From assembly GCA_000302695.1 (NCBI GenBank), contig AMFN01000003.1, positions 186,001 through 250,000 of the forward strand: a stretch of 64,000 nt of DNA, written 5' to 3'. The translations under genes and the position numbers were made by a program. The notes beneath the pieces were generated by a model. It did not search any database, was not told the DNA's origin, and saw only the letters and a program-made list of their open reading frames with translations. Shown piece by piece: positions 50,213 through 63,207 of this stretch (position 1 is its first letter; the number at the start of each line of letters is the position of its first letter). This DNA comes from Enterobacteriaceae bacterium LSJC7 (GTDB taxonomy: Bacteria; Pseudomonadota; Gammaproteobacteria; Enterobacterales; Enterobacteriaceae).

Positions 50213-51496
50213 CTACAGCGACAGCCTCAACACCAGCGCGCTCAGGGTCACCAGCAACACCGGCACCGTCATAATCACACCCATACGGAAATAGTAGCCC
50301 CAGGTCACGGTAATACGTTTTTTGGATAATACATGCAGCCACAGCAGCGTCGCGAGACTGCCAATGGGCGTGATTTTCGGCCCCAGATCGCAGCCAATAA
50401 TGTTGGCGTAAATCATCCCCTCGCGCACCACGCCACTGGCGTTGCTGGCATCAATAGAAAGCGCGCCAATCAGCACGCTTGGCAAGTTGTTCATTACCGA
50501 CGACAGCAGCGCAGTCAAAAAGCCGGTGCCGAGCGTTGCTACCCACAGCCCCTGCCCGGCAAGCTGGTTCAAAAGCCCGGTCAGGTAATCGGTTAACCCG
50601 GCGTTGCGCAGACCATAAACCACCAGATACATGCCAAGCGAGAACAACACAATTTGCCAGGGGGCAGACTTCAGAACGCGGGTGGTATTAATCACGCGCG
50701 CGCTGCGCGCTGCCAACAACAGCGCCAGCGCGCCAATGGCAGACACCAGACTCACCGGCACACCGCGCGGCTCCAGCACGAAAAAGCCCACCAGCAGCAG
50801 AACCAGTACCACCCAGCCCGCGCGAAAAGTTCGCTTATCAACAATGGCCTGCGCGGGTTCTTTGAGTTTTGACAGGTCGTACGTCACCGGGATTGTGCGG
50901 CGAAACACCAGCCACAGCACACACAAGGTCGCGAAAACCGACGCGAGGTTAACCGGCACCATGACCGAAGCGTACTGGTTAAAGCCGAGATCAAAATAGT
51001 CTGCGGTCACGATGTTCACCAGGTTTGATACCACCAGCGGCAAGCTCGCCGTGTCGGCAATAAACCCGGCTGCCATCACAAACGCCAGCGTGGCGCCACG
51101 GCTAAAGCCGAGCGACAGCAAAATGGCAATCGCAATAGGCGTAAGGATGAGCGCCGCCCCATCGTTGGCAAACAGCGCCGACACCATCGCCCCCAGCACA
51201 ATCAGCCACAGGAACAACGCATGTCCGCGTCCGTTGCCAATGCGTGCCACATGCAGCGCTGCCCACTCAAAAAAGCCCGCCTCATCAAGCAACAGGCTGA
51301 TGATAATGATAGCGATGAAGGTGGCGGTGGCATTCCAGACAATCTGCCACACTGTGGCAATATCATGAAAATGCACCACGCCTGTCGCCAGTGCTAATGC
51401 AGCCCCACCCAGCGCACTCCAGCCAATGCCCAGTCCCTTAGGCTGCCAGATAACCAGTATCAATGTTAAAATAAAAATCCCACTCGCCAGCAACAT
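50213..51496 (-). CDS. arsB: arsenite/antimonite efflux pump ArsB
   Basis: 427 residues (plasmid and E. coli ArsB 429), twelve TM helices, and near-identical blocks such as [32 protein letters not shown] and [20 protein letters not shown]. Arsenite exporter of the inner membrane. It stands alone: neither arsR nor arsC is next to it, and none is in the window. Lies between uspE and pntB. Confidence 0.93.
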   Translation of the reverse strand: MLLASGIFILTLILVIWQPKGLGIGWSALGGAALALATGVVHFHDIATVWQIVWNATATFIAIIIISLLLDEAGFFEWAALHVARIGNGRGHALFLWLIVLGAMVSALFANDGAALILTPIAIAILLSLGFSRGATLAFVMAAGFIADTASLPLVVSNLVNIVTADYFDLGFNQYASVMVPVNLASVFATLCVLWLVFRRTIPVTYDLSKLKEPAQAIVDKRTFRAGWVVLVLLLVGFFVLEPRGVPVSLVSAIGALALLLAARSARVINTTRVLKSAPWQIVLFSLGMYLVVYGLRNAGLTDYLTGLLNQLAGQGLWVATLGTGFLTALLSSVMNNLPSVLIGALSIDASNASGVVREGMIYANIIGCDLGPKITPIGSLATLLWLHVLSKKRITVTWGYYFRMGVIMTVPVLLVTLSALVLRLSL

Positions 51497-51637
51497 TGTA
51501 ATTCTCTTCCTTTTGCCTGAGCCGCTATTTCGTCGCGCTCATCCTAACGCCGCGTACAGCCAAAGCCGTAATACTTTATAAAATCAAAGCACAAAAAAAG
51601 CCGCCCACAGGGGACGGCTTTGCTAACGGCGCGAAGC

Positions 51638-53026
51638 TTACAGCGCGCGCAGAATGTTTTCCACGCTCTCTTTGGCATCGCCAAACAGCATTTGGGTGTT
51701 GTCTTTAAAGAACAGCGGGTTCTGCACCCCGGCGTAGCCCGTGTTCATGGAGCGCTTAAACACCACCACGTTCTGGGCTTTCCACACTTCCAGCACCGGC
51801 ATCCCGGCGATAGGGCTGTGCGGATCGTCCTGCGCTGCCGGGTTGACGGTGTCGTTGGCACCAATCACCAGCACCGTGTCGGTTTCCGGGAAATCATCGT
51901 TGATTTCGTCCATTTCCAGCACGATGTCGTAAGGCACTTTCGCCTCAGCCAACAGCACGTTCATGTGGCCCGGCAGACGCCCGGCAACCGGGTGAATACC
52001 AAAGCGCACTTTGATGCCGCGTGCACGCAGCTTCTCGGTGATTTCCGCTACCGGATACTGCGCCTGCGCCACCGCCATGCCATAGCCTGGGGTGATTATC
52101 ACAGACGTGGAGTTCTTGAGCAGTTCTGCCGTCTCTTCTGCGCTGATTTCGCGGTGCTCGCCCACTTCTTCATCGCCCGTTGAAACGGCGCCGTCGGTAC
52201 CAAAACCACCGGCAATCACGCTGATAAAGGAACGGTTCATGGCCTTACACATGATGTAAGATAGAATCGCACCCGAAGAACCCACCAGCGCACCGGTCAC
52301 AATCAGCAGGTCGTTGCTGAGCATAAAGCCCGCAGCAGCAGCAGCCCAACCGGAATAAGAGTTGAGCATCGACACCACAACCGGCATGTCGGCACCTCCG
52401 ATGGAGGCCACCAGATGCCAGCCAAACGCCAGCGCGATAAGCGTCATCGCCAGCAGCACCAGCACCTGCATGCCCACGCTTTCGCTCTTAACAAATACCA
52501 CCAGCAGCAGGAACGATACCACCAGCGCGGCCAGGTTCAGCTTGTGACGGTTGGGCAGCATCAGCGGCTTAGATGAAATCTTGCCGCGCAGTTTGCCAAA
52601 CGCCACGATGGAGCCGGTAAAGGTCACCGCACCAATAAACACACCAAGGAACACTTCGGTCAGATGGATATTTTCCATCACCGGCTCAAGGCCCGGCGCG
52701 TGGTCGAGGTAGCTGTTAAAGCCCACCAGCACAGCAGCAAGACCGACAAAGCTGTGCAGAATGGCTACCAGCTCCGGCATTTCGGTCATCTCCACCTTTT
52801 TTGCAAAGTGGATGCCGATGCCGCCGCCGATAATCATCGCCACGATAATCCACGCCACATTGCCGGCATCCGGCCCAAAAATGGTGGCGATAAGCGCAAT
52901 CGCCATACCGGCGATACCGAACAGGTTGCCCTGCTTTGATGTCTCGTGTTTTGACAACCCGGCAAGGCTGCAAATAAACAGAATAGCGGCAACAATATAG
53001 GCCGCAGTAACTAATCCTCCGGACAT
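51638..53026 (-). CDS. pntB: NAD(P) transhydrogenase subunit beta PntB
   Basis: 462 residues, the E. coli length. TM helices in the first half, NADP-binding domain at the end ([34 protein letters not shown]). With PntA uses the proton gradient to make NADPH. Twelve bases after pntA. Confidence 0.98.
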   Translation of the reverse strand: MSGGLVTAAYIVAAILFICSLAGLSKHETSKQGNLFGIAGMAIALIATIFGPDAGNVAWIIVAMIIGGGIGIHFAKKVEMTEMPELVAILHSFVGLAAVLVGFNSYLDHAPGLEPVMENIHLTEVFLGVFIGAVTFTGSIVAFGKLRGKISSKPLMLPNRHKLNLAALVVSFLLLVVFVKSESVGMQVLVLLAMTLIALAFGWHLVASIGGADMPVVVSMLNSYSGWAAAAAGFMLSNDLLIVTGALVGSSGAILSYIMCKAMNRSFISVIAGGFGTDGAVSTGDEEVGEHREISAEETAELLKNSTSVIITPGYGMAVAQAQYPVAEITEKLRARGIKVRFGIHPVAGRLPGHMNVLLAEAKVPYDIVLEMDEINDDFPETDTVLVIGANDTVNPAAQDDPHSPIAGMPVLEVWKAQNVVVFKRSMNTGYAGVQNPLFFKDNTQMLFGDAKESVENILRAL

Positions 53027-53038
53027 GGCTTTCCCCTT

Positions 53039-54589
<1,551 letters not shown>

Positions 54590-54869
54590 TTATTTGATGA
54601 TGGTTTGTTTGTAATATCCCAAACGGCGCAGCGCAGTGTTGCAGACACACTCAACATTGCACCCTGCCGCCGCTAAATACTTATGTAACAAACTTTCTAT
54701 AACCTACTGAAAATAACGCCTGTGATCTAGCGCATAATTCAATGATTTTTTGCAATATTAGCAAAACTGTATTCACCATTTAGTCAAACAGCTATTTTTA
54801 CTGATATACCCAGGTTGCAGGCTTGATATTACGCCAGTCAGTACCTGAAAAAAGGTGACAAACTGCCTG

Positions 54870-54928
54870 CTAAAACTGCAATTTAACAACAAATTAACAC
54901 TAAAACTCATAAGCTTTAGCAGTTTTAG
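54870..54928. repeat. inverted repeat in the pntA-ydgH interval
   Basis: CTAAAACTGC (54870-54879) and GCAGTTTTAG (54919-54928), perfect 10-bp arms 39 bases apart. The interval 54572-55110 is gene-free and AT-rich and must hold both divergent promoters; besides this repeat I see no clear site in it. Confidence 0.5.
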
Positions 54929-55110
54929 TGGTCAAAGCGGCACTTTATTCGCTTTCATGTTTAAGATGCCAGATACGCGCTGGCGTTGTATTAAAAACAT
55001 AAACCGGGAGCAGACAGCCGCCATATTTCAATGCAATAATCGGCGGCTGACGAGAATTATAGAGCAACTTGTTTCGTTCACACTTTTGCGCATGGCGAAG
55101 GATTAATTGT

Positions 55111-56058
55111 ATGAAGCTTAAGAATACCCTTCTGGCAACTGCCCTGTTTTCCGCAACGGCTTTCTGCGCCCAGGCAGCGACGGAGCTGACGCCAGAGCAG
55201 GCGGCCTCTCTCAAGCCTTTCGAACGTATTACGCTAACCGGACGTTTCAATGCGCTCAATGAAGCCGCGAAAGCCGTCTCGCGGCGCGCGGACGATATGG
55301 GAGCCGCCTCTTTCTACGTGGTTGACACTAACGACGTAGGCAACAGCGGCAACTGGCGCGTGGTGGCCGATGTCTACCGTGAAGACGCACCCAAAGCTGG
55401 CCAACCGGAAAACCGCGTGATCAATGGCGTGATGGAACTGCCCAAAGAGCAGGCTTACGCCCTTGAGCCGTTTGATACCGTAAGCGTTCAGGGCTTCTTT
55501 CGCAGCCAGCCGGACGTAAACGACGCCATCACGAAAGAGGCGAAGCGCAAAGGCGCTGCGTCTTTCTTTATTGTGCGCCAGATTGATACCAACTCCAGCG
55601 GCGGCAACCAGCAGGTCACGGCTTATATCTATAAAGCCGATGCTAAAAAACGCGTGGTGCAAAGTGCAGATGCTATCCCGGCTGACTCGCAGGCCGGTCG
55701 CGCCGCCATCGCCGCAGGCGGGGCAACGGCTAAGCAGGTCGAGATCCCGGGCGTAGCTTCTGCCGATATGCCAGACACCAACGTGGGTCGCTTCTTTGAA
55801 ACCCAAACGTCAAAAGGCGGGCGTTACACTGTCACGCTGCCGGACGGGACGAAGATTGAAGAAGTGAACAAAATCACTGCCGCGCAGATGGTGCCGTTTG
55901 ATAGCATCACCTTCACCGGCCACTTCAGCAGCATGACTGACGTTTCCTACAACGTAGCCAAGCGTGCGGCGAAGAAAGGCGCGAAGTACTATCACGTCAC
56001 TCGCCAGTGGCAGGAGCGCGGCGGCAACATGACCGTGAGCGCTGACCTGTTTAAATAA
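55111..56058 (+). CDS. ydgH: periplasmic YdgH protein (three DUF1471/YhcN domains)
   Basis: 315-residue frame from ATG 55111 (MKLKNTLLATALFSATAFCA), with a Sec signal peptide. Three copies of a small domain follow; each has an F-x-x-(I/V)-x-(L/V/F)-x-G-x-F strand (PFERITLTGRF, PFDTVSVQGFF, PFDSITFTGHF) and a GAA/GAK-S/Y-F/Y turn. E. coli YdgH is the same size; envelope stress roles are suggested for the family. Confidence 0.95.
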   Translation: MKLKNTLLATALFSATAFCAQAATELTPEQAASLKPFERITLTGRFNALNEAAKAVSRRADDMGAASFYVVDTNDVGNSGNWRVVADVYREDAPKAGQPENRVINGVMELPKEQAYALEPFDTVSVQGFFRSQPDVNDAITKEAKRKGAASFFIVRQIDTNSSGGNQQVTAYIYKADAKKRVVQSADAIPADSQAGRAAIAAGGATAKQVEIPGVASADMPDTNVGRFFETQTSKGGRYTVTLPDGTKIEEVNKITAAQMVPFDSITFTGHFSSMTDVSYNVAKRAAKKGAKYYHVTRQWQERGGNMTVSADLFK

Positions 56059-56076
56059 CCGCACATCATATTACCT

Positions 56077-56103
56077 GGGTAGCCTGAGGCTGCCCATTTT
56101 TTT
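56077..56103 (+). terminator. terminator of ydgH
   Basis: 8-bp stem GGGTAGCC/GGCTGCCC (one G-T), TGA loop, then eight T residues. Confidence 0.9.
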
Positions 56104-56248
56104 ACCACTCATCGCCCACCCCGACAGTTCTCATTGCAAGCCGGATTCGCTGTCCGTAGAATCGCGTATCTTTAGTACGATCCGCTAGATTTATGCGCCA
56201 GAGCGACATAATTATTCCGGGTCCCCCCGCCTGACTGACAGGATAACC

Positions 56249-57631
56249 ATGGAAAAGAAACTGGGCCTTGCCGCCCTTACCGCGCTGGTGTTGAGCTCAA
56301 TGCTGGGCGCTGGCGTATTCAGTCTGCCGCAGAATATGGCGCACGTCGCAGCCCCTGCCGCACTGCTTATCGGCTGGTTGATAACAGGCGTTGGGATCCT
56401 GCTGCTGTCGCTGGCAATGCTGGTGCTCACGCGCCTGCGCCCGGAGCTGGATGGCGGTATCTTTACTTACGCACGCGAAGGCTTTGGCGAGCTTATCGGC
56501 TTTTGCTCTGCCTGGGGCTACTGGCTATGCGCCGTTATCGCCAACGTCTCTTACCTGGTTATCGTCTTTTCTGCCCTGAGCTTTTTTACCGATACGCCAG
56601 AGCTTAAGTTGTTTGGTGATGGCAATACCTGGCAATCTATTATTGGAGCCTCGGTGTTGCTGTGGTTTGTCCACTGGCTGGTGTTGCGCGGCGTACAGAC
56701 CGCCGCCAGCATTAACCTGGTTGCCACACTTGCCAAACTGCTGCCGCTGGGACTGTTTGTGGTGCTGGCTATTACCGCTTTTAGTCTCACCACCTTCACG
56801 CTAGATTTCAGCGGCGTGGAGCTGGGTGTACCGGTGTGGGAACAGGTCAAAAACACCATGCTGATTACACTTTGGGTGTTTATTGGCGTTGAAGGTGCGG
56901 TGGTGGTTTCTTCGCGCGCTCGCAACAAGCGCGATGTGGGCCGCGCCACGTTGCTGGCGGTATCGGCAGCGCTGACCGTCTATCTGCTGGTCACGCTACT
57001 GTCGCTGGGGGTTATCCCGCGTAGCGATCTCGCGCAGATGCGCAACCCGTCAATGGCCGGGTTAATGGTGCATATGATGGGTTCATGGGGCGAGATTGTG
57101 ATTGCCGCCGGGCTGATTGTCTCAGTGTGTGGCGCCTACCTGAGCTGGACAATCATGGCCGCCGAAGTGCCGCTGCTGGCCGCCACGCACAAAGCGTTCC
57201 CCAAAATCTTTGCCCGCCAGAACCATAACAACGCACCATCGGCCTCGCTGTGGCTGACCAACATCAGCGTGCAGGTCAGTCTGGTGCTGATTTGGCTCAC
57301 CGGCTCTGATTACAACACGCTGCTGACTATTGCGTCAGAAATGATTCTGGTGCCATATCTGCTGGTAGGTGCCTTTCTGGTCAAAGTCGCCCGTCGCCCG
57401 CTGCACCGTGCGATTGGCCTGGGCGCCTGCGCCTACGGTCTGTGGCTGATTTATGCTGCCGGACTGATGCACTTGCTGCTCTCCGTCGTGCTGTACGCAC
57501 CGGGCCTGCTGGTGTTCCTGTACGCCCGCTACAGTCACCAGCACAACAACTCGCTGAATATGCAGGAAAAGACTATCATTTTGCTGATGCTTGTCGCCGC
57601 ATTCCCGGCGACCTGGGTTCTGATGGGGTAA
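56249..57631 (+). CDS. ydgI: basic amino-acid antiporter YdgI (ArcD family)
   Basis: 460 residues, the E. coli length. APC-superfamily fold with about 12 TM helices; SSMLGAGVFSLPQNMA is the substrate-binding unwound helix 1. Related to arginine:ornithine antiporters; no arginine deiminase genes are near. Confidence 0.93.
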   Translation: MEKKLGLAALTALVLSSMLGAGVFSLPQNMAHVAAPAALLIGWLITGVGILLLSLAMLVLTRLRPELDGGIFTYAREGFGELIGFCSAWGYWLCAVIANVSYLVIVFSALSFFTDTPELKLFGDGNTWQSIIGASVLLWFVHWLVLRGVQTAASINLVATLAKLLPLGLFVVLAITAFSLTTFTLDFSGVELGVPVWEQVKNTMLITLWVFIGVEGAVVVSSRARNKRDVGRATLLAVSAALTVYLLVTLLSLGVIPRSDLAQMRNPSMAGLMVHMMGSWGEIVIAAGLIVSVCGAYLSWTIMAAEVPLLAATHKAFPKIFARQNHNNAPSASLWLTNISVQVSLVLIWLTGSDYNTLLTIASEMILVPYLLVGAFLVKVARRPLHRAIGLGACAYGLWLIYAAGLMHLLLSVVLYAPGLLVFLYARYSHQHNNSLNMQEKTIILLMLVAAFPATWVLMG

Positions 57632-57665
57632 GTTTTGGCCCCATCATCGCAATGGGGGCAAACAC

Positions 57666-58388
57666 ATGGCTAAAAAACTACAGCGTCCTGTCGTCATCAC
57701 CGGCGGCGGACGCCGCATCGGGCTGGCGCTGGCACACCATCTTCTGGCGCAAAAAATCCCGGTGCTGGTGAGCTACCGCACGCGCTATGACGCCATCGAC
57801 GTGCTGGCCGACAGCGGTGCCACCTGCATACAGGCCGACTTTTCTCACGATGACGGTATCCTTGCCTTTGCTGAGGAAGTCAAAGCACGCTGCGACGGGC
57901 TGCGCGCCCTGCTCCATAACGCCAGCGAGTGGCAGGCAGAAAGCCCTGACGTGGCACTGAGCAATACGCTAATCGCCATGCTGCAAATCCACGTACACGC
58001 ACCGTATCTGCTCAATTTCCATCTTGCACCTTTGCTGCGCGGTTACGGCCACGCGGCTTCCGACATTATTCACTTTACTGATTATGTGGTGGAAACCGGT
58101 AGCGATAAGCATATCGCCTATGCCGCCAGTAAAGCCGCCCTGGACAACCTCACCCGCTCCTTTGCCCGCAAACTGGCACCAGAGGTAAAAGTGAACGCCA
58201 TCGCCCCGGCGCTGATTCTGTTTAACGAAAGCGATGACGCCGACTATCGCCAGAAGGCACTCAACAAATCACTGATGAAAATCGCCCCCGGCGAGAAAGA
58301 GATCCTCGACCTGGTGGATTACCTGCTGACCAGCCGCTTTGTGACCGGACGCAGTTTTGCCGTGGACGGCGGTCGGCCGCTGCGCTAA
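57666..58388 (+). CDS. folM: dihydromonapterin reductase FolM
   Basis: 240 residues, the E. coli length. Short-chain dehydrogenase: GGGRRIGLALA cofactor motif, YAASKAAL catalytic Tyr/Lys. Reduces dihydromonapterin to tetrahydromonapterin with NADPH. Confidence 0.97.
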   Translation: MAKKLQRPVVITGGGRRIGLALAHHLLAQKIPVLVSYRTRYDAIDVLADSGATCIQADFSHDDGILAFAEEVKARCDGLRALLHNASEWQAESPDVALSNTLIAMLQIHVHAPYLLNFHLAPLLRGYGHAASDIIHFTDYVVETGSDKHIAYAASKAALDNLTRSFARKLAPEVKVNAIAPALILFNESDDADYRQKALNKSLMKIAPGEKEILDLVDYLLTSRFVTGRSFAVDGGRPLR

Positions 58389-58449
58389 CGATAGCGCGGC
58401 AAGGCGCGCCGGTGTATGGTGCTGTCTTCTGGATGATGCGTGATAAGCC

Positions 58450-59178
58450 ATGAGCAAAATTGTATTTGTAGAAGACGATCCTGAAGTCGGGCAGCTTATT
58501 GCCGCCTGGCTTGGCAAACATGATATCGACACCGTGCTTGAAAGCCGTGGCGACCGCGCTGAAGCAACCATTCTCCGCGAACAGCCCGACCTGGTTTTGC
58601 TCGACATCATGCTGCCGGGCAAAGACGGCATGACGCTGTGTCGCGACCTGCGCCCGCAGTGGCCAGGCCCTATCGTACTGCTGACCTCCCTTGACAGCGA
58701 TATGAACCATATTCTGTCGCTTGAGCTGGGTGCCTGCGACTATATCCTCAAAACCACACCGCCGCCGGTGCTGCTTGCCCGCTTGCGCCTGCATCTGCGC
58801 CAGTCGCCAAATAGCGCGACGGCCCGCACCCAGACCCAGCCTGCCGCCACGCTAATGCCCCACCGCCCGCTGCGTTTTGGCGCGCTGTGTATCGACCCGG
58901 TTAACCGCCAGGTGACGCTCGGCGTGCAGGATGTGTCGCTGTCGTCGGCAGATTTTGACCTGCTGTGGGAGCTTGCAACCCACGCTGGGCAAATTATGGA
59001 CCGCGACGCGCTGCTGAAAAACCTGCGCGGTGTGAGCTACGACGGGCTGGACCGCAGCGTGGATGTTGCGGTGTCGCGCCTGCGCAAAAAGCTCGGCGAC
59101 AGCGCAGCCGAACCGTTTCGTATCAAGACCGTTCGCAACAAAGGCTATCTGTTTGCTCCCCAGGCCTGGGAGCAGTAA
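58450..59178 (+). CDS. rstA: response regulator RstA
   Basis: 242 residues (E. coli 239). Receiver with acidic pocket E8-D9-D10 and phospho-acceptor D52 (LLDIMLPGKDG); OmpR-type winged helix at the end. Regulates asr among others; the box found at 3322-3335 is its likely target. The small E. coli gene ydgC between folM and rstA is missing. Confidence 0.97.
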   Translation: MSKIVFVEDDPEVGQLIAAWLGKHDIDTVLESRGDRAEATILREQPDLVLLDIMLPGKDGMTLCRDLRPQWPGPIVLLTSLDSDMNHILSLELGACDYILKTTPPPVLLARLRLHLRQSPNSATARTQTQPAATLMPHRPLRFGALCIDPVNRQVTLGVQDVSLSSADFDLLWELATHAGQIMDRDALLKNLRGVSYDGLDRSVDVAVSRLRKKLGDSAAEPFRIKTVRNKGYLFAPQAWEQ

Positions 59179-59208
59179 TTTGCCGCCTCGACCGGCCCAG
59201 AAGGTGTT

Positions 59209-60507
59209 ATGAAAAAGCTGTTTATTCAGTTCTATCTGCTGCTGTTTGTCTGCTTTCTGGTCATGACAATGCTGGTCGGCCTGGTCTATAAATTTACCGC
59301 CGAGCGCGCCGGACGCCAGACGCTGGAAGATCTGATGACCAGTTCGCTGTATATGGTACGAAGCGAGCTTAAAGAAATCCCGCCGCGCGACTGGAGCAAA
59401 ACGCTCGATGACGCCGACCTCAACCTGTCGTTCGATCTCAGCATTGAGCCGCTCAGCGACTATCACCTCGATCCAGCTTCCACCCGGAAGCTGCTTAATG
59501 GCGACATTGTGGCGCTGGATGAGGAATACACGTTTATCCAGCGCATTCCCGACAGCCGCTATGTACTTGTTGCGGGTCCGGTGCCGTATCTGTTTTTCCT
59601 GCATCAGATGCGCCTGCTGGACGTGATGCTTATTGCTTTTATCGCCATCTCGCTGGCCTTCCCGGTGTTTATCTGGATGCGCCCGCACTGGCAGGACATG
59701 CTGAAGCTGGAGTCTGCCGCCCAGCGCTTTGGCAACGGACATCTTGACGAACGACTGCACTTTGACAGCGCATCAAGCTTTGAGCGCATGGGCGTGGCAT
59801 TTAACCAGATGGCAGATAACATCACTGCGTTAATTGCCAGCAAAAAACAGCTGATTGACGGTATCGCCCATGAACTGCGCACGCCGCTGGTACGCCTGCG
59901 CTACCGGCTGGCGATGAGTGAAAACCTGAGTGAGGATGAGTCGCTGGGGCTGAACCGCGATATCGGCCAACTGGAATCGCTGATAGAGGAGTTGCTGACC
60001 TATGCACGCCTCGACCGGCCGCAGAATGAATTACACCCGACAAACCTCAACCTTAATGACTGGCTGCATGAACGCATTGAAGAGGTGCAGCTTATTCACG
60101 CTGACCGCGCCGTTGAACTGATATTACCCACCACCGCGCACACGGAGCACGTTGATGTGCGCCTGATGGAGCGTGTACTGGATAATCTGCTCAACAATGC
60201 GCTGCGCTACAGCCAGCAGCTGTTGCGCGTCACGCTACACGCCGAAGCGCAGGAACGCGTGCTTACTGTGGAAGATGATGGGCCAGGCATCCCTGCCGCT
60301 GAGCGTGAACATATCTTCGAGCCGTTTGTACGCCTCGACCCGAGCCGCGACCGCGCCACCGGCGGCTGCGGCCTGGGACTAGCGATTGTGCATTCCATCG
60401 CAACCGCAATGGGCGGGCGCGTCAGTGCTGATGAAAGCGAACTCGGCGGTGCTCGCCTGAGTTTCCGCTGGCCCGCGCAAACAAACGACGCCCAGCCGCT
60501 CAGCTGA
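59209..60507 (+). CDS. rstB: sensor histidine kinase RstB
   Basis: 432 residues (E. coli 433). TM helices near residues 5-28 and 135-155 enclose a sensor domain; HAMP, then H221 in [17 protein letters not shown]-box [12 protein letters not shown] and G-boxes [17 protein letters not shown]. Works with RstA, itself under PhoP in E. coli. Confidence 0.97.
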   Translation: MKKLFIQFYLLLFVCFLVMTMLVGLVYKFTAERAGRQTLEDLMTSSLYMVRSELKEIPPRDWSKTLDDADLNLSFDLSIEPLSDYHLDPASTRKLLNGDIVALDEEYTFIQRIPDSRYVLVAGPVPYLFFLHQMRLLDVMLIAFIAISLAFPVFIWMRPHWQDMLKLESAAQRFGNGHLDERLHFDSASSFERMGVAFNQMADNITALIASKKQLIDGIAHELRTPLVRLRYRLAMSENLSEDESLGLNRDIGQLESLIEELLTYARLDRPQNELHPTNLNLNDWLHERIEEVQLIHADRAVELILPTTAHTEHVDVRLMERVLDNLLNNALRYSQQLLRVTLHAEAQERVLTVEDDGPGIPAAEREHIFEPFVRLDPSRDRATGGCGLGLAIVHSIATAMGGRVSADESELGGARLSFRWPAQTNDAQPLS

Positions 60508-60621
60508 CCTCCTGACACCATCACCTGCCCGAATCTGCGGCACCAAAGCCGACAGGTTACGCAGACTTACCTGTTATGCCTTGCGCGCACGCTGGCTGAG
60601 CATGCGCCGTTGTGTTATATC

Positions 60622-60644
60622 TTTAGCATGTTGTAACTATTTTA
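60622..60644 (+). promoter_or_regulatory. Ter site (TerB position) at the tus promoter
   Basis: AGCATGTTGTAACTATTTT matches the Ter consensus AGNATGTTGTAACTAAA at all core positions; the end deviates (TATT for TAAA). It lies 24 bases before tus and should both arrest replication forks moving left to right here and let Tus repress its own gene, as in E. coli. Confidence 0.92.
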
Positions 60645-60667
60645 CCGCACGCCGCACTGGAGAGATG

Positions 60668-61591
60668 ATGAGCCGCTACGCGTTAACCGACCGCCTGACC
60701 AGCACGTTCAGAACGCTGGAGCACGAACTACTGGCGCTGCGCCAGATGCTGGAGTGCTGCCGCCTGCTCGCCGCCCGCGTGTTTGAACTGCCCCCGGTTG
60801 AGAAAGGCAAAGAGCATGAGCCGCTCGACAGCATCATCGTTACCCAGCGCGTAGGCAAGGCCGCGGCAGAGATAGCACTGCGCCACTTTACCCATTTGTT
60901 TATTCAGCAGCAGTCGGAAAAGCGCAGCAGCAAAGCCGCCGTGCGCCTGCCTGGAGCGCTGTGCTTCGAGGCAGAACCCTCAGAGCAGCAAGAGATTAGC
61001 GAGCAGATAGCGCGCATCAACATCCTGAAAGCGGCGCTGGAAAAGATAGTTACCGTAGAATCAGGACTGCCCGCCGGACAGCGCTTTGACTGGGTGCATC
61101 GCCACCTGCCGGGATTATTGACCCTCAGCGCTTACCGCCAGCTTACATTGCTGGAGCGCCCCGGCACGTTGCGCTTTGGCTGGGCCAACAAGCAAATTGT
61201 CAAAAACCTCACCCGTAACGCAGTACTGACAATGCTGGAAAAAAGCCTCGCCGCCGGGCGTGCAGTCCCACCGTTTACCCGCGAAGAGTGGGCGGCAAAA
61301 CTCACGGCTGAATACAATGATATAGCCGCGCTGCCCGAAAACGCGCGGCTTAAGATTAAACGTCCGGTTAAGGTGCAGCCCATCGCCCGCGCCTGGTATC
61401 CCGAAAGCCAGCGCCAGGTACAGCACGCCTGCCCTTCGCCGCTGATTACGCTCACGCCACCGAGCGGTGCGGTGCCAGAGATTGGCGAGCTGAATAATTA
61501 CGATGCTGACAACATCCGGCATCGCCATTTACCGCTGGCACAACCGTTGACATTGCTTATCCCGCGGCTGCATTTATGGCTGGCACCCTGA
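60668..61591 (+). CDS. tus: replication terminator protein Tus
   Basis: 307 residues from the second of two adjacent ATG codons ([21 protein letters not shown]. coli 309). Conserved [20 protein letters not shown] and [14 protein letters not shown] blocks and [16 protein letters not shown], which contacts Ter. The frame is open upstream over the Ter site, which cannot be coding. Confidence 0.96.
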   Translation: MSRYALTDRLTSTFRTLEHELLALRQMLECCRLLAARVFELPPVEKGKEHEPLDSIIVTQRVGKAAAEIALRHFTHLFIQQQSEKRSSKAAVRLPGALCFEAEPSEQQEISEQIARINILKAALEKIVTVESGLPAGQRFDWVHRHLPGLLTLSAYRQLTLLERPGTLRFGWANKQIVKNLTRNAVLTMLEKSLAAGRAVPPFTREEWAAKLTAEYNDIAALPENARLKIKRPVKVQPIARAWYPESQRQVQHACPSPLITLTPPSGAVPEIGELNNYDADNIRHRHLPLAQPLTLLIPRLHLWLAP

Positions 61592-61686
61592 GACAGTGCG
61601 CCAGCGCAATGGTTTATGTACCAACGCTAAGCGCGCGTGCAGGCAAGCCGACCTGGTGCTACCGGCGTGCTGGCCTGGCAAATACC

Positions 61687-63081
61687 TTACGCTTTACTGC
61701 CCGTCATCTCCTGCGGGCGCACCCACTCATCAAACTCCTGCTCCGTCAGGTAGCCTAACGCCAGCGCTGACGCCTTCAGGGTCAGCCCTTCTTTGTGTGC
61801 TTTCTTGGCAATGTCCGCCGCCTTGTCATAACCAATATGGGTATTGAGCGCCGTAACCAGCATCAGCGACTCCCTGAGCAAGGTATCAATACGCTCGCGG
61901 TCAGGTTCAATCCCCTCGGCGCAGTGTTCGTTAAAGCTCACCATGCCGTCTGCCAGCAGCCGCACCGTTTGCAGAAAATTATGGATAACCATCGGGCGGA
62001 ATACGTTCAGTTCAAAGTTGCCAGAGGCACCACCAATGTTGATCGCCACATCATTGCCCATCACCTGGCAGCACAGCATGGTCAAGGCCTCACACTGGGT
62101 TGGGTTGACCTTGCCCGGCATAATGGAGCTACCCGGCTCGTTTTCCGGGATGCGGATTTCACCAATGCCACAGCGCGGCCCCGAGGCCAGCCAGCGCACG
62201 TCGTTGGCAATTTTCATCAGCGATGCGGCAAGCCCCTTAAGCGCACCATGCGCCTGCACCAGCGCATCACAGCTTGCCAGCGCCTCAAACTTATTGGGGG
62301 CAGTCACAAACGGCAGGCCCGTCTGTTCAGCCAGCGCCTGCGCCACGCGCTCGGCGTATTGCGGATGGGTGTTCAGTCCGGTCCCCACCGCCGTGCCGCC
62401 CAGCGCCAGCTCAGCGAGGTGCTCAAGGCTGCTCTCAATGTGCTTACGGCTGTGGGTTAGCATCGCCACCCAACCGGAGATTTCCTGGCCGAGGGTCAGC
62501 GGTGTCGCATCCTGCAAATGGGTGCGGCCAATCTTGACAATATCGTTAAACGCCACCGATTTGGCCTTCAGGGTTTGTGTGAGTGTTGCCAGCGCGGGCA
62601 GCAGCGCATGGTGCAGCGCCGTCAGCGCCGCCACGTGCATCGCCGTGGGGAAGACATCGTTAGAACTCTGGCTTTTGTTGACATCATCGTTCGGGTGCAC
62701 CAGCCGCGCCATGCCACGCTCGCCGCCCAGCAACTCACTGGCGCGATTGGCCAGCACTTCGTTCACATTCATGTTGGTCTGGGTGCCAGAGCCGGTCTGC
62801 CATATCGCCAGCGGAAACTCATCCGGGTGTTTGCCTGCCAGCACCTCATCCGCTGCGGCAATAATCGCGTTGCCGCGCTGCTCATCGAGCAGACCCAGTG
62901 CGATATTCACCGTCGCTGAGGCACGTTTGGTCTGCGCCAGGGCGTGGATGAGCGCGGGCGGCATTTTCTCTGATGAGATACGAAAGTGCTCCAGCGAACG
63001 CTGCGTCTGCGCGCCCCAGAGTTTGTCCTGCGGCACGCTGATGCTGCCCATAGAATCTTTTTCATGACGACTGGCTACCAT
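61687..63081 (-). CDS. fumC: fumarase C (class II)
   Basis: 464 residues (E. coli 467). Signature [11 protein letters not shown] with the catalytic Ser, [11 protein letters not shown] and [16 protein letters not shown]. Oxygen-stable fumarase, downstream of fumA on the same strand. Confidence 0.97.
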   Translation of the reverse strand: MVASRHEKDSMGSISVPQDKLWGAQTQRSLEHFRISSEKMPPALIHALAQTKRASATVNIALGLLDEQRGNAIIAAADEVLAGKHPDEFPLAIWQTGSGTQTNMNVNEVLANRASELLGGERGMARLVHPNDDVNKSQSSNDVFPTAMHVAALTALHHALLPALATLTQTLKAKSVAFNDIVKIGRTHLQDATPLTLGQEISGWVAMLTHSRKHIESSLEHLAELALGGTAVGTGLNTHPQYAERVAQALAEQTGLPFVTAPNKFEALASCDALVQAHGALKGLAASLMKIANDVRWLASGPRCGIGEIRIPENEPGSSIMPGKVNPTQCEALTMLCCQVMGNDVAINIGGASGNFELNVFRPMVIHNFLQTVRLLADGMVSFNEHCAEGIEPDRERIDTLLRESLMLVTALNTHIGYDKAADIAKKAHKEGLTLKASALALGYLTEQEFDEWVRPQEMTGSKA

Positions 63082-63207
63082 GACCTGCTCCTGTGCAAAT
63101 AACGGAAAAGCATGGTGTTGAGTATGGCCGCTGGCGGTAAAAGAGTTTGGTGCTTCGTGCGGTTACGATGGGGGAAGATGACCGCCCGAACGGGCGGCCA
63201 GAGACAG

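Noticed and set aside
58852-59760. Minus-strand frame of 302 codons over rstA and rstB
   Set aside because: Shadow of two real genes, Gln- and His-rich, no own signals.
61844-63067. Long plus-strand frame of 407 codons over fumC
   Set aside because: Antisense to fumC; Ser- and Cys-rich low-quality sequence, not a protein family.
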